Source of the DNA: Bacillus mojavensis RO-H-1 = KCTC 3706
Lineage (GTDB): Bacteria; Bacillota; Bacilli; Bacillales; Bacillaceae
Length of the DNA stretch: 64,000 nucleotides
Direction: 5' to 3'
Assembly: GCF_000245335.1 (NCBI RefSeq)
Contig: NZ_JH600284.1
Coordinates: 248,001 to 312,000, forward strand
Shown here: one piece after another, positions 48,092 through 55,253 of the stretch
How the letters are laid out: every line of letters starts with the position of its first letter
Numbering within the stretch: the first letter of the stretch is position 1
Notes under the pieces: model-generated
The model's database searches: none
The model's input: the letters and a program-made list of their open reading frames with translations, nothing else
What the model was told of the DNA's origin: nothing
Translations under genes and position numbers: made by a program

Positions 48092-49368
48092 TAACGGAAC
48101 GTATCGACGATCAAAAACACATTCAAAGCAACAATCAGTACAGCGATCAGCCAAGAAACAACTGTTACCCATTTGGCATTAATCAGTGAACCCATAATCC
48201 GCTTATTGCTTGTGAACATAATAAGCGGAATTAAGGCAAAGGCAATGCCGAAGGAAAGAACCACCTGGCTCAGCACAAGAGCCGACGTCGGATTGACGCC
48301 TGATGCGATGATCAAGATCGGCGGAATGATTGTGATGAACCGCCGTACATACAGCGGGATGCGGTAATTGATAAATCCCTGCATAATCACATCGCCTGAA
48401 AGTGTTCCGACAGACGAACTGGACAGGCCCGCAACCAGCAGGCCGATTCCGAATAGCATGGCTGAAACAGGGCTGACAAGATGACCGAACTGCTGAAACG
48501 CGACATCAAGATCCTCGACAAACAGCCCGTTTTTGAAGAATAATGCGGCAGCCACAATCAGCATACTCGCATTAATAGCCCCTGCAATCAGCATCGCTAT
48601 TAAAATATCAATAAATTCAAATCTGAAGATTTTTTTCCGTTCGGCATCTGTTTTGCCGACAACCCGCCGCTGTGTGAGGGCAGAGTGTAAATAAATGGCG
48701 TGCGGCATAACGGTTGCGCCGAGAATCCCTGCGGCAAGAAGAACGCTGTCGCTCCCGTGAAATGTCGGAACGAAAAGCCCCTTCATCACTGAGACGGCAT
48801 CCGGCTTTGCGAAAAAGGTCTGCAGCGCAAAGGCGATGACCACTACAAACAGCATGCCGGCAATACCGGCTTCAAGTGAACGATAACCGCGGCGCTGAAG
48901 CTCCAAAATCGCGAAAGAGCCGATCGCCGCAATAATAGACGCTTCGAGCATCGGGATGCCGAACAGCAAATACAGTCCCAGCGCCGCTCCGATAAATTCC
49001 GCCAGATCAGTCGCGATAATGACGAGCTCGCCTTGAATCCATAAGCCGATAGAAACGGGCTTAGGAAATTCCTCACGAGCAACCTCAGGCAGGTTTTTGC
49101 CTGTCGCGATACCGAGTTTGGCGGAGAGTGATTGGATCAAGAGCGCCATGATATTAGAAAATAAAATCACCCATAGCAGCATATATCCATATTTAGAACC
49201 GGCTGATATATTTGTTGCGAAGTTACCGGGATCGATATAGGCAATAGCTGCAATAAACGCCGGGCCTAAAAAAGGCAGTAGTCCTCTGAATCCTCTGCTT
49301 TTCCCGTCAAGCGCATCTTGGACTGCTTTGGAACGGGGAGATTGTGCTGTGATGTCCTTATTCATCAT
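48091..49368 (-). CDS. mntH: Mn2+/H+ symporter MntH (NRAMP)
   Basis: A 425-residue NRAMP transporter with eleven transmembrane segments. The metal-binding helix 1 has YIDPGNFATN and helix 6 TVMPHAIYLHSAL; both are intact, unlike in the YcsG paralogue. It imports manganese under limitation and is repressed by Mn-bound MntR, whose box is visible upstream at 49410. The gene is transcribed alone. Confidence 0.96.
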   Translation of the reverse strand: MMNKDITAQSPRSKAVQDALDGKSRGFRGLLPFLGPAFIAAIAYIDPGNFATNISAGSKYGYMLLWVILFSNIMALLIQSLSAKLGIATGKNLPEVAREEFPKPVSIGLWIQGELVIIATDLAEFIGAALGLYLLFGIPMLEASIIAAIGSFAILELQRRGYRSLEAGIAGMLFVVVIAFALQTFFAKPDAVSVMKGLFVPTFHGSDSVLLAAGILGATVMPHAIYLHSALTQRRVVGKTDAERKKIFRFEFIDILIAMLIAGAINASMLIVAAALFFKNGLFVEDLDVAFQQFGHLVSPVSAMLFGIGLLVAGLSSSSVGTLSGDVIMQGFINYRIPLYVRRFITIIPPILIIASGVNPTSALVLSQVVLSFGIAFALIPLIMFTSNKRIMGSLINAKWVTVVSWLIAVLIVALNVFLIVDTFR

Positions 49369-49409
49369 GTACTCACCTGAATTCTAATTGTTTTTGCCAT
49401 ACAACAAAG

Positions 49410-49426
49410 AGTTTCCTTAAACCAAA
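49410..49426 (-). promoter_or_regulatory. MntR box of mntH
   Basis: Read on the minus strand, TTTGGTTTAAGGAAACT matches the MntR palindrome TTTGCCTTAAGGAAACT at 15 of 17 positions, 42 bases before the mntH start. Confidence 0.85.
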
Positions 49427-49600
49427 TTATTTTATCTACATCATATGACCATCCCGATTTCTTGTCAACCAATGATGATCAAAATCACTTCTTAAATTTT
49501 TCCCTGTTATGTAACATGATATGTAGGGCATCTGATAAGGGTCCATACATAAAAAGACATCGTTTCTGTATGAAACGATGCCTCCTGAATAATCTAACAT

Positions 49601-49858
49601 TTAGGCTTCCTTCCGCAATCCGCGGAATACGAGGCTCAGTAAGAATACGAAGATCGCTGCCCCGATAATTGCCGGAATGATGGCAAATCCTGCAAGGCTC
49701 GGTCCCCAAGTTCCGAGTAGGCCATGCCCGATCCATGCGCCGATCAGACCTGCAATCATCGAACCGAAGATTCCTCCAGGCATGCGATTGCCGACGATGG
49801 CACTTCCGATTAGTCCAATTAAGATAGCAATAACTAATGAAACCAAAAAGCTAAGCAT
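49601..49858 (-). CDS. ydaS: GlsB/YeaQ/YmgE-family membrane protein YdaS
   Basis: An 85-residue, three-helix membrane protein of the transglycosylase-associated GlsB/YeaQ/YmgE family. It is glycine-rich with the family pattern IGLIGSAIVGNRMPGGIFG and AGLIGAWIGHGLLG. Such proteins are induced by stress in many bacteria; function unknown. ATG 49858 is favoured over the in-frame GTG at 49867, which lies in the GGAGAGG ribosome site. A sigma-B-like promoter lies upstream. Confidence 0.85.
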   Translation of the reverse strand: MLSFLVSLVIAILIGLIGSAIVGNRMPGGIFGSMIAGLIGAWIGHGLLGTWGPSLAGFAIIPAIIGAAIFVFLLSLVFRGLRKEA

Positions 49859-49891
49859 GATATTCACCTCTCCTTAATGATTTATATATCA

Positions 49892-49917
49892 ATAGCCGTT
49901 CTAGACAAATCCGAAAC
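49892..49917 (-). promoter_or_regulatory. Candidate sigma-B promoter of ydaS
   Basis: On the minus strand GTTTCG, 14 bases, GGCTAT. The -35 keeps GTTT and the -10 differs from GGGTAT at one base. Confidence 0.45.
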
Positions 49918-49935
49918 GTACAAAAGCATATTTGC

Positions 49936-50388
49936 TTATGAATCTGTTTTTATCTTTCTCTGCACACTGCCGTCAGCCAAATGAACAATTACGTCAGTGC
50001 CTTTATGCTCAGCAATTTCCTTTGCCCTTTCAATTGCTTCCGTTTTCGTATCCTTGATTTCAGATACACGTTTGGCATCCTCAGCTTTGACGGCCCAGCC
50101 ATTCTTATGCTTAATGACATGTTCCGCCTTATTCATCAGCTCGGGTCTGGCGTCATCGTTTGCCTCCTCATCGCGTTCTGTTTCATCATCATGTTTGAGA
50201 AAGTCGTCAATTTCTTTTTTTGAGGCGTTTTCAGCCCATTCCTTTGCTTTGCTCGTCGCAATCGGAATGGCACGTCCGTCCTCATAGCCTTCATCAATCA
50301 TGGCATTCGCAATTTCAATCGATTTTTTCTTCACAGGCTTCTCGAGATTTTTCAGTGAAGCGGGGTAATCCTTCATAGACCAAGGCAT
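49936..50388 (-). CDS. ydaT: General stress protein YdaT (DUF2188)
   Basis: A 150-residue hydrophilic protein. The N-terminal part (MPWSMKDYPASLKNL, IANAMIDEGYEDGRAIPIA) matches a short family often fused to DUF2188; the C-terminal DUF2188 (HKNGWAVKAEDAKR, AKEIAEHKGTDVIVHLADG) occupies about residues 90-150. The middle is very acidic (HDDETERDEEANDD). Function unknown; it belongs to the sigma-B regulon in B. subtilis. ATG 50388 has AAAGGAG nine bases upstream. Confidence 0.85.
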   Translation of the reverse strand: MPWSMKDYPASLKNLEKPVKKKSIEIANAMIDEGYEDGRAIPIATSKAKEWAENASKKEIDDFLKHDDETERDEEANDDARPELMNKAEHVIKHKNGWAVKAEDAKRVSEIKDTKTEAIERAKEIAEHKGTDVIVHLADGSVQRKIKTDS

Positions 50389-50419
50389 TTCCATCACTCC
50401 TTTTGCTTTTATAAAAAGG

Positions 50420-50444
50420 GTACCCGCAGGTGAAAAATAAAAAC
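50420..50444 (-). promoter_or_regulatory. Sigma-B promoter of ydaT
   Basis: On the minus strand GTTTTT, 13 bases, GGGTAC. The -10 matches GGGTAT at five of six bases. A weaker similar pattern (GTTTTA ... AGGTAT, 50445-50467) faces the other way towards ydbA. Confidence 0.65.
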
Positions 50445-50505
50445 GTTTTAGAGAAAAATGAAGGTATACTATATAGTAGAAAAACGGAAGGGAAGTGCGA
50501 GTTGG

Positions 50506-51324
50506 GTGACAACAGAACGAAAAGAAGACTTACATCAGCAATTAAAAGAAATAGAGAAATGGGAAAAGGAGCAGCAAAAAGTCTGGTTTTGGGAAAAACT
50601 CAGCCGTCTCCCGTTTCAGCTGCTGGACAAGCTGACGCCGGAATTCATTCAGAAAAAGATCGGCAAGCTTTTGGATGAGGTGGGCACCTTTGTTCAGACT
50701 GGAGGACAGTACCTGACATCGGAAAAACAGATTATCAAAACGTTTCAAAAGAAACTGCCCGAGCAAACCTTTGAATCACTGGAGGACGTACAGAAAGCGC
50801 CTCTGGCTGTTATGGATGATGTTGCTGAAGCGATGGGCAAAAACCGAATCAATGCTGCAACCGTTCAGGGAGCGACCACGGGTGTGGGCGGCGTATTTAC
50901 ACTGGCTGCAGACATTCCGGCTGTGCTCGGTTTATCATTAAAAACGCTGCAGGATATCGCAGTGGCCTATGGCTATAATCCAAAGGAGAAAAAAGAGCGG
51001 GTCTTCATCGTAAAATGTTTGCAGCTTACTTCAGCAGATGTTGTCGGTAAAAAATCCATTCTGAAAGAATTAAAAGACTATGATCAGGACCGTACATATA
51101 AGAATGTCGCTTCCCAAGTCCAAGGCTGGCGGGAAGTGGTTTTAGGCTATCGTGACACCTTTGGCTGGAAAAAGCTTTTTCAAATGGTGCCGGTCGCGGG
51201 AATGGTCTTTGGCGCGGCAGCCAATCGCTCGACATTAAATGACATTACCGAAACAGGCATGATGCTCTATAAAAAGCGGCGCATCCTCGAGCGGCTCAAA
51301 GAAACAGCACAGAATCATGAATAG
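50506..51324 (+). CDS. ydbA: EcsC-family protein YdbA
   Basis: A 272-residue EcsC-like protein. The N-terminal third is charged and helical (KEIEKWEKEQQKVWFWEKL); the middle holds the conserved GATTGVGGVFTLAADIPAVLGLS (in part) and AYGYNPKEKKER; the C-terminus has VPVAGMVFGAAANRS. Hydrophobic stretches near residues 130 and 240 suggest membrane contact. Function unknown. GTG 50506 is chosen by similarity to the 168 protein; the frame is open to 50458. Confidence 0.8.
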   Translation: MTTERKEDLHQQLKEIEKWEKEQQKVWFWEKLSRLPFQLLDKLTPEFIQKKIGKLLDEVGTFVQTGGQYLTSEKQIIKTFQKKLPEQTFESLEDVQKAPLAVMDDVAEAMGKNRINAATVQGATTGVGGVFTLAADIPAVLGLSLKTLQDIAVAYGYNPKEKKERVFIVKCLQLTSADVVGKKSILKELKDYDQDRTYKNVASQVQGWREVVLGYRDTFGWKKLFQMVPVAGMVFGAAANRSTLNDITETGMMLYKKRRILERLKETAQNHE

Positions 51325-51326
51325 AA

Positions 51327-51363
51327 GAAAAGCAGACGGGCACCGCGTTCCGTCTGCTTTTTT
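51327..51363 (+). terminator. Terminator after ydbA
   Basis: AAAAGCAGACGG pairs with CCGTCTGCTTTT over GCACCGCGTT, followed by TT. Confidence 0.88.
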
Positions 51364-51393
51364 CAGTCAAAACACACCCAATGTGTTTTGTTT

Positions 51394-51418
51394 GTTTAAA
51401 AGAAATGACAGCGGGAAT
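51394..51418 (+). promoter_or_regulatory. Sigma-B promoter of gsiB
   Basis: GTTTAA, 13 bases, GGGAAT: a consensus sigma-B promoter, 36 bases before gsiB. Confidence 0.88.
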
Positions 51419-51453
51419 ACAACAACCAACACCAATTAAAGGAGGAATTCAAA

Positions 51454-51825
51454 ATGGCACAAGATAACAAAATGAGCAGAGAAGAAGCAGGTAGAAAAGG
51501 CGGAGAAACGACTAGCAAAAACCATGATAAAGAATTCTATCAAGAGATTGGTCAAAAAGGTGGAGAAGCCACTAGCAAAAACCATGACAAAGAATTCTAT
51601 CAGGAAATCGGCGAAAAAGGCGGAGAAGCCACTAGCAAGAATCATGACAAAGAGTTCTATCAAGAGATCGGTGAAAAAGGCGGAGAAGCCACTAGTGAAA
51701 ATCATGACAAAGAATTCTATCAAGAAATCGGCCGTAAAGGCGGAGAAGCGACAAGCAAAAATCATGATAAGGAATTCTACCAAGAAATTGGCTCAAAAGG
51801 CGGAAACGCCCGCGACAACGACTAA
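51454..51825 (+). CDS. gsiB: General stress protein GsiB (LEA-like repeats)
   Basis: A 123-residue, very hydrophilic protein built of five to six tandem 20-residue repeats with the core KGGEATSKNHDKEFYQEIG. It resembles plant group 1 LEA desiccation proteins and is probably disordered in solution. gsiB is a strongly induced sigma-B gene with an unusually stable mRNA in B. subtilis; AAAGGAGGA gives a near-perfect ribosome site. The repeats are also clear at the DNA level, with a 60-base period. Confidence 0.97.
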   Translation: MAQDNKMSREEAGRKGGETTSKNHDKEFYQEIGQKGGEATSKNHDKEFYQEIGEKGGEATSKNHDKEFYQEIGEKGGEATSENHDKEFYQEIGRKGGEATSKNHDKEFYQEIGSKGGNARDND

Positions 51826-51860
51826 CTAAGTAAAGCATAAAAGGCAGACAACCTGTAGAT

Positions 51861-51901
51861 AAAAAGCGATCCGGCGCAGAAGCTGGATCGCTTTTTATTT
51901 T
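51861..51901 (+). terminator. Terminator after gsiB
   Basis: AAAAAGCGATCC pairs with GGATCGCTTTTT over a 12-base loop, followed by ATTTTT. Confidence 0.88.
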
Positions 51902-51963
51902 TGATTTTTTCTCAATTTATGCCAGTGTTGCGATACAATAAGTGAAAAAAGGGGTTTTCGCCA

Positions 51964-52305
51964 ATGTCCGAAATGCAAAATGTGCTCGCCATCGCTAGTG
52001 AAGTCAAAGAAAAACACGCCAATTTTTCAATCTCAGAGGTCAATGACCACTGTGTGCGCCTCGCTGTGTTTACAGGAGAATATGACTGGCACCATCACCC
52101 TGACTCAGATGAATTATTCATTGTTCTTGAAGGTGAGCTGCTGATCGATTTTAAGAACAAAGAAACCGCGGTACTCAAAGCGAATGACAGCCTGCTGATC
52201 CCAAAAGGAACGGTTCACCGCTCGCGCTCTTACGTCAGAACGGTGAATCTCTGTGTCGAGCATATACAAGCGAAAACAGTCACGATAGAGGAATTGCCAT
52301 GCTGA
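51964..52305 (+). CDS. ydbB: Cupin-domain protein YdbB
   Basis: A 113-residue single-domain cupin. The metal-binding motif is YDWHHHPDSDELFIVLEGE (residues 40-58) and the second motif LLIPKGTVHRSRS near 80. Substrate unknown. It overlaps ydbC by seven bases, so the two are translated together. The start is the ATG at 51964 behind AAAGGGG. Confidence 0.85.
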   Translation: MSEMQNVLAIASEVKEKHANFSISEVNDHCVRLAVFTGEYDWHHHPDSDELFIVLEGELLIDFKNKETAVLKANDSLLIPKGTVHRSRSYVRTVNLCVEHIQAKTVTIEELPC

Positions 52306-52658
52306 TCAAAAGGATTGTATGTGAAGTAGACGCTGCAAATGCTAAAGCATTTTCAAACGCGCAGTCAAAGTGGGGAGCACTATCACATGTAAATGGCTTC
52401 ATCAAACAGACCGGCGGTTGGCGGAAAACAGCAGATGGGCTGTTCACCGCAGAGATCATCAGCGTTTGGGAGAACAGAGCTGCCTATGATCATTTTATGG
52501 AGAACGAACATGACGTTATCTATGAAGAAATCGGGCAAAAGGCTACGTTATATTCAATAGAAGTGGCGCTTACTCAGGTTGATGCAGAGGGGGTCGCTTT
52601 CTTATTTGAGAACTGGGAAATTGAATACGAGCCTGGATGGACCGTGACAAAAGCTTAG
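52299..52658 (+). CDS. ydbC: Dimeric alpha-beta barrel protein YdbC
   Basis: A 119-residue protein with the ABM/DUF4937-like fold: VCEVDAANAKAFSNAQSKWG, VNGFIKQTGGWRK and ISVWENRAAYDHFMENEHD. Such proteins bind small molecules or heme as dimers; the role here is unknown. The ribosome site GAGGAATT lies inside ydbB. It is the second gene of ydbB-ydbC. Confidence 0.78.
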   Translation: MLIKRIVCEVDAANAKAFSNAQSKWGALSHVNGFIKQTGGWRKTADGLFTAEIISVWENRAAYDHFMENEHDVIYEEIGQKATLYSIEVALTQVDAEGVAFLFENWEIEYEPGWTVTKA

Positions 52659-52796
52659 TGATGAGAAATCGCCCTCAAAAAGAGGATAAGCTGAGTTTAT
52701 CGCTCATAATAACAATTAAGATATTCTCCTGTTATTTTGATTGAATTAGAATGAAGAAAATGGCATTCAATTGTGAAATCAGGGGGATTAATTCGG

Positions 52797-53183
52797 ATGA
52801 CTTTTCATTTTCATGAAATTGACCATATTCAGCTTGCGGCTCCTAAAGGCTGTGAAACTGCTGCAAGACAATTTTACGGCGGGATATTAGGTTTTCAGGA
52901 AATTGAAAAACCAGATGAGTTAAAAGCCCGGGGCGGAGTCTGGTTCACTTTTGGGAACAGACAATTGCATATCGGGATAGAAGAACCTTTTGTCCCGGCT
53001 AAAAAAGCACACCCTGCATTTGAGGTTTTGAATATAGAAGGCTTAAAAGAACATGTAAAATTAAATGGAATTGCAATTGTTGAGGACAAGAAACTTCCGG
53101 GAGCGGACAGATTCTATATTTCAGATCCATTTGGCAATCGTCTGGAGATGCTTGAGTGGCAGACAACGCACAAAAAAGGATAG
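52797..53183 (+). CDS. Glyoxalase/VOC-superfamily protein
   Basis: A 128-residue vicinal oxygen chelate protein. It opens with IDHIQLAAPKG (metal-ligand His), has QLHIGIEEPF (second His) in the middle and ends with the classical YISDPFGNRLEMLEW (Glu ligand). It could be a lyase, dioxygenase or antibiotic-binding protein; the sequence does not say. ATG 52797 has AGGGGGA upstream. I do not recall this gene between ydbC and ydbD in 168, so it may be lineage-specific. Confidence 0.82.
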   Translation: MTFHFHEIDHIQLAAPKGCETAARQFYGGILGFQEIEKPDELKARGGVWFTFGNRQLHIGIEEPFVPAKKAHPAFEVLNIEGLKEHVKLNGIAIVEDKKLPGADRFYISDPFGNRLEMLEWQTTHKKG

Positions 53184-53212
53184 ATCACGGTTAATGATGA
53201 TCTATCCTTTTT
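53172..53212. terminator. Bidirectional terminator between the VOC gene and ydbD
   Basis: AAAGGATAGATC pairs with GATCTATCCTTT over a 14-base loop; the left arm includes the VOC stop codon. Confidence 0.85.
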
Positions 53213-53224
53213 ATGATAGTGTCT

Positions 53225-54046
53225 TTACTCGCGTCCTGGAAGCGTATCATGAACAAAAGGCGGTGCTGGTTTTAACTCCGGTTTTTCTCCAAACGCTTTA
53301 GCTTCTTTCACATATTCAAAGGCTTCTCCATCCGGCGCTTTCTCCTTCAGCCAGTTTTGCTCGGCACTTTCTTCACCTTCAGAGAAATTGATCAACTGAT
53401 GCGAGAACTCTTGTTTTTCGAGTGCTTTCGGGAATGTCCCCGGCACAATCGGGCCTTCCTGTGCTTCTAATTCTTTAATGGCGGCGAGCCATTGGTTTTG
53501 GTGCATCGTGTCACGCGCCAGCAGGAAGCTGAGCATATCTTTGACGCCTTTGTCATCCGTCATTTCAAACAGGCGTGCGACCTGCAGACGGCCTTGTGAT
53601 TCCGCATTCAGATTGGCGCGGAAGTCTGCCAGCAGGTTTCCGCTTGCTACGATATAGCCGCCGCTCCAAGGTACGCCTGTACTGCTTTCCGGCATGGCGC
53701 CAAGTCCTGATACAATGGCATGGTGAGGGTTCATGCCGCCCAGGATGGAGCCGATGACCGGATCTTCAGCGGCTTTTTCCTGCTGATCAAGCGGAGCGTC
53801 CTCAAGAAGTCTGGCGATCATCGTAGCGATCATTTCAACATGCCCGAGTTCCTCAGTTGCCGTATCCATCAGCAAATCCTTGTATTTTTCATTTCCTCTT
53901 GTATTCCAGCCTTGAAATAAGTATTGCATGGCAACAGAAATTTCTCCGAATTGCCCGCCTAAAATTTCTTGCATTTTTTTAGCGAATAATGGATCTGGAC
54001 GATCTGGTTTAGCAGGATGCTGCAGCATTTTTGTGTGCTTAAACAT
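53225..54046 (-). CDS. ydbD: Manganese (non-heme) catalase YdbD
   Basis: A 273-residue ferritin-like manganese catalase, similar to the spore-coat CotJC family. Metal-ligand helices are seen in QFGEISVAMQYLFQGW, TATEELGHVEMIATM (Glu and His) and ARDTMHQNQWLAAI. It removes hydrogen peroxide. In B. subtilis it is a general stress gene; a sigma-B promoter lies at 54081. ATG 54046 has AAAGGAGATGG upstream. Confidence 0.9.
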   Translation of the reverse strand: MFKHTKMLQHPAKPDRPDPLFAKKMQEILGGQFGEISVAMQYLFQGWNTRGNEKYKDLLMDTATEELGHVEMIATMIARLLEDAPLDQQEKAAEDPVIGSILGGMNPHHAIVSGLGAMPESSTGVPWSGGYIVASGNLLADFRANLNAESQGRLQVARLFEMTDDKGVKDMLSFLLARDTMHQNQWLAAIKELEAQEGPIVPGTFPKALEKQEFSHQLINFSEGEESAEQNWLKEKAPDGEAFEYVKEAKAFGEKPELKPAPPFVHDTLPGRE

Positions 54047-54080
54047 GTACCCATCTCCTTTTTCGTTTGTCTCTTTTTAT

Positions 54081-54105
54081 ATTTCCGATCGTATGAAAGA
54101 TAAAC
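54081..54105 (-). promoter_or_regulatory. Sigma-B promoter of ydbD
   Basis: On the minus strand GTTTAT, 13 bases, GGAAAT, 35 bases before the start codon. Confidence 0.6.
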
Positions 54106-54130
54106 GAAACACAGCGTATCGAGATGGGAA

Positions 54131-55183
54131 CTATGAATCTTTTCGCAGCTCCAAAAGCTCCTGAATCAGCTTCCGGCCGAAGATGGGCTCGTACTGCCGG
54201 TAAACAGGATCAAGGCGCTTCATCCATTCTTTTTTCTCTTTATCTGACAGCTCATAAATATGTATAGTAGAATTCTTTTTAATTTCTTCCAGCTGCTCCT
54301 TGTTCATTTGTTCGGCGTAAGTTTCATTCCACTCCGTCGTCTCCTTCATCGCTTCAGTCAAAATACGCCGTGTTTCTGGTGTTTGCGCCTTCCAGAAGTG
54401 TTCATCAGTCATGACAGCGTAGCCGAGATAACCGTGGCTGCTTATTGTCAAATAGTCCTGAACATTATAAAATTTTTTAGAATAGATGTTTGAGATTGTA
54501 TTTTCTTCGCCATCGACTATATTGTTTTCTAACAGCTGAAAGGTAGAATTGAAGGATTCCTGATGAGGCGTTGCGCCAAGCAGCTTGAACTGATCCTCGA
54601 TCACATCGCTTTGCATAATGCGCAGATCTTGCCCTTTTAAATCACCCGGTGTTTTGACCGGCCCTTGATTTGTCGTGATTTGTTTAAAGCCGTTTGTCCA
54701 ATAGGCCAGTCCTTTTAGCTGGTTTTTCTTTAGAGAATCAAACAGCTGTGTGCCGATGCTTCCGTTCAGCCCTTTTTTGACGGCATTGTAATCTGTAAAT
54801 GCATACGGCAGATCCAGCACCCCCCATTCAGGAGAGAGCATGCCGAGCTTCGATGTGGAGGGGGCGATAAATTGAACATCACCGTTTTGCAAGGCTTCAA
54901 TTTCTTCAATGTCCGAGTACAGGCTTCCATTCGGAAATACTTCAATTTTTATTTTCCCGCCTGATTTTTCGTTCACCAAATCAGCGAATTTATTGGCGGC
55001 CAGCCCTTTTGGCGTATTTTCAGCAACGACATGGCTGAATGTAAATATGATTTGATCCTGCAGCCCTTCCTGGTCGTCATCATAAACAATCTCTTTATTG
55101 CCGGTATGATCATGGAATCCGATAAATAAAGCGGTTGCAATTCCAGCGATCATCAGACCGAGACATGCAAGCAAACTCTTCAC
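54131..55183 (-). CDS. dctB: C4-dicarboxylate-binding sensor protein DctB
   Basis: A 350-residue exported solute-binding protein of the TRAP DctP family with one N-terminal membrane anchor (LLACLGLMIAGIATALFIGF). Family parts: ENTPKGLAANKFADLV, EVFPNGSLYSDIEEIEALQNGD and the SFNSTFQLLENNIVDGEENT block. No TRAP membrane genes are nearby; in B. subtilis it acts with the kinase DctS as a co-sensor for succinate, fumarate and malate. Start GTG 55183 with GGGAGGG upstream. It diverges from dctS over 70 bases. Confidence 0.9.
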   Translation of the reverse strand: MKSLLACLGLMIAGIATALFIGFHDHTGNKEIVYDDDQEGLQDQIIFTFSHVVAENTPKGLAANKFADLVNEKSGGKIKIEVFPNGSLYSDIEEIEALQNGDVQFIAPSTSKLGMLSPEWGVLDLPYAFTDYNAVKKGLNGSIGTQLFDSLKKNQLKGLAYWTNGFKQITTNQGPVKTPGDLKGQDLRIMQSDVIEDQFKLLGATPHQESFNSTFQLLENNIVDGEENTISNIYSKKFYNVQDYLTISSHGYLGYAVMTDEHFWKAQTPETRRILTEAMKETTEWNETYAEQMNKEQLEEIKKNSTIHIYELSDKEKKEWMKRLDPVYRQYEPIFGRKLIQELLELRKDS

Positions 55184-55253
55184 GAAAAGCCCTCCCCTTA
55201 TGTTAAGGATAATGGGGGCAATGCCATTCGTAAAGACCTGAAAGGAGAAGCTG

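Noticed and set aside
51480..51805. Possible CRISPR array
   Set aside because: The repeats are contiguous 60-base coding units in frame with gsiB, without variable spacers.
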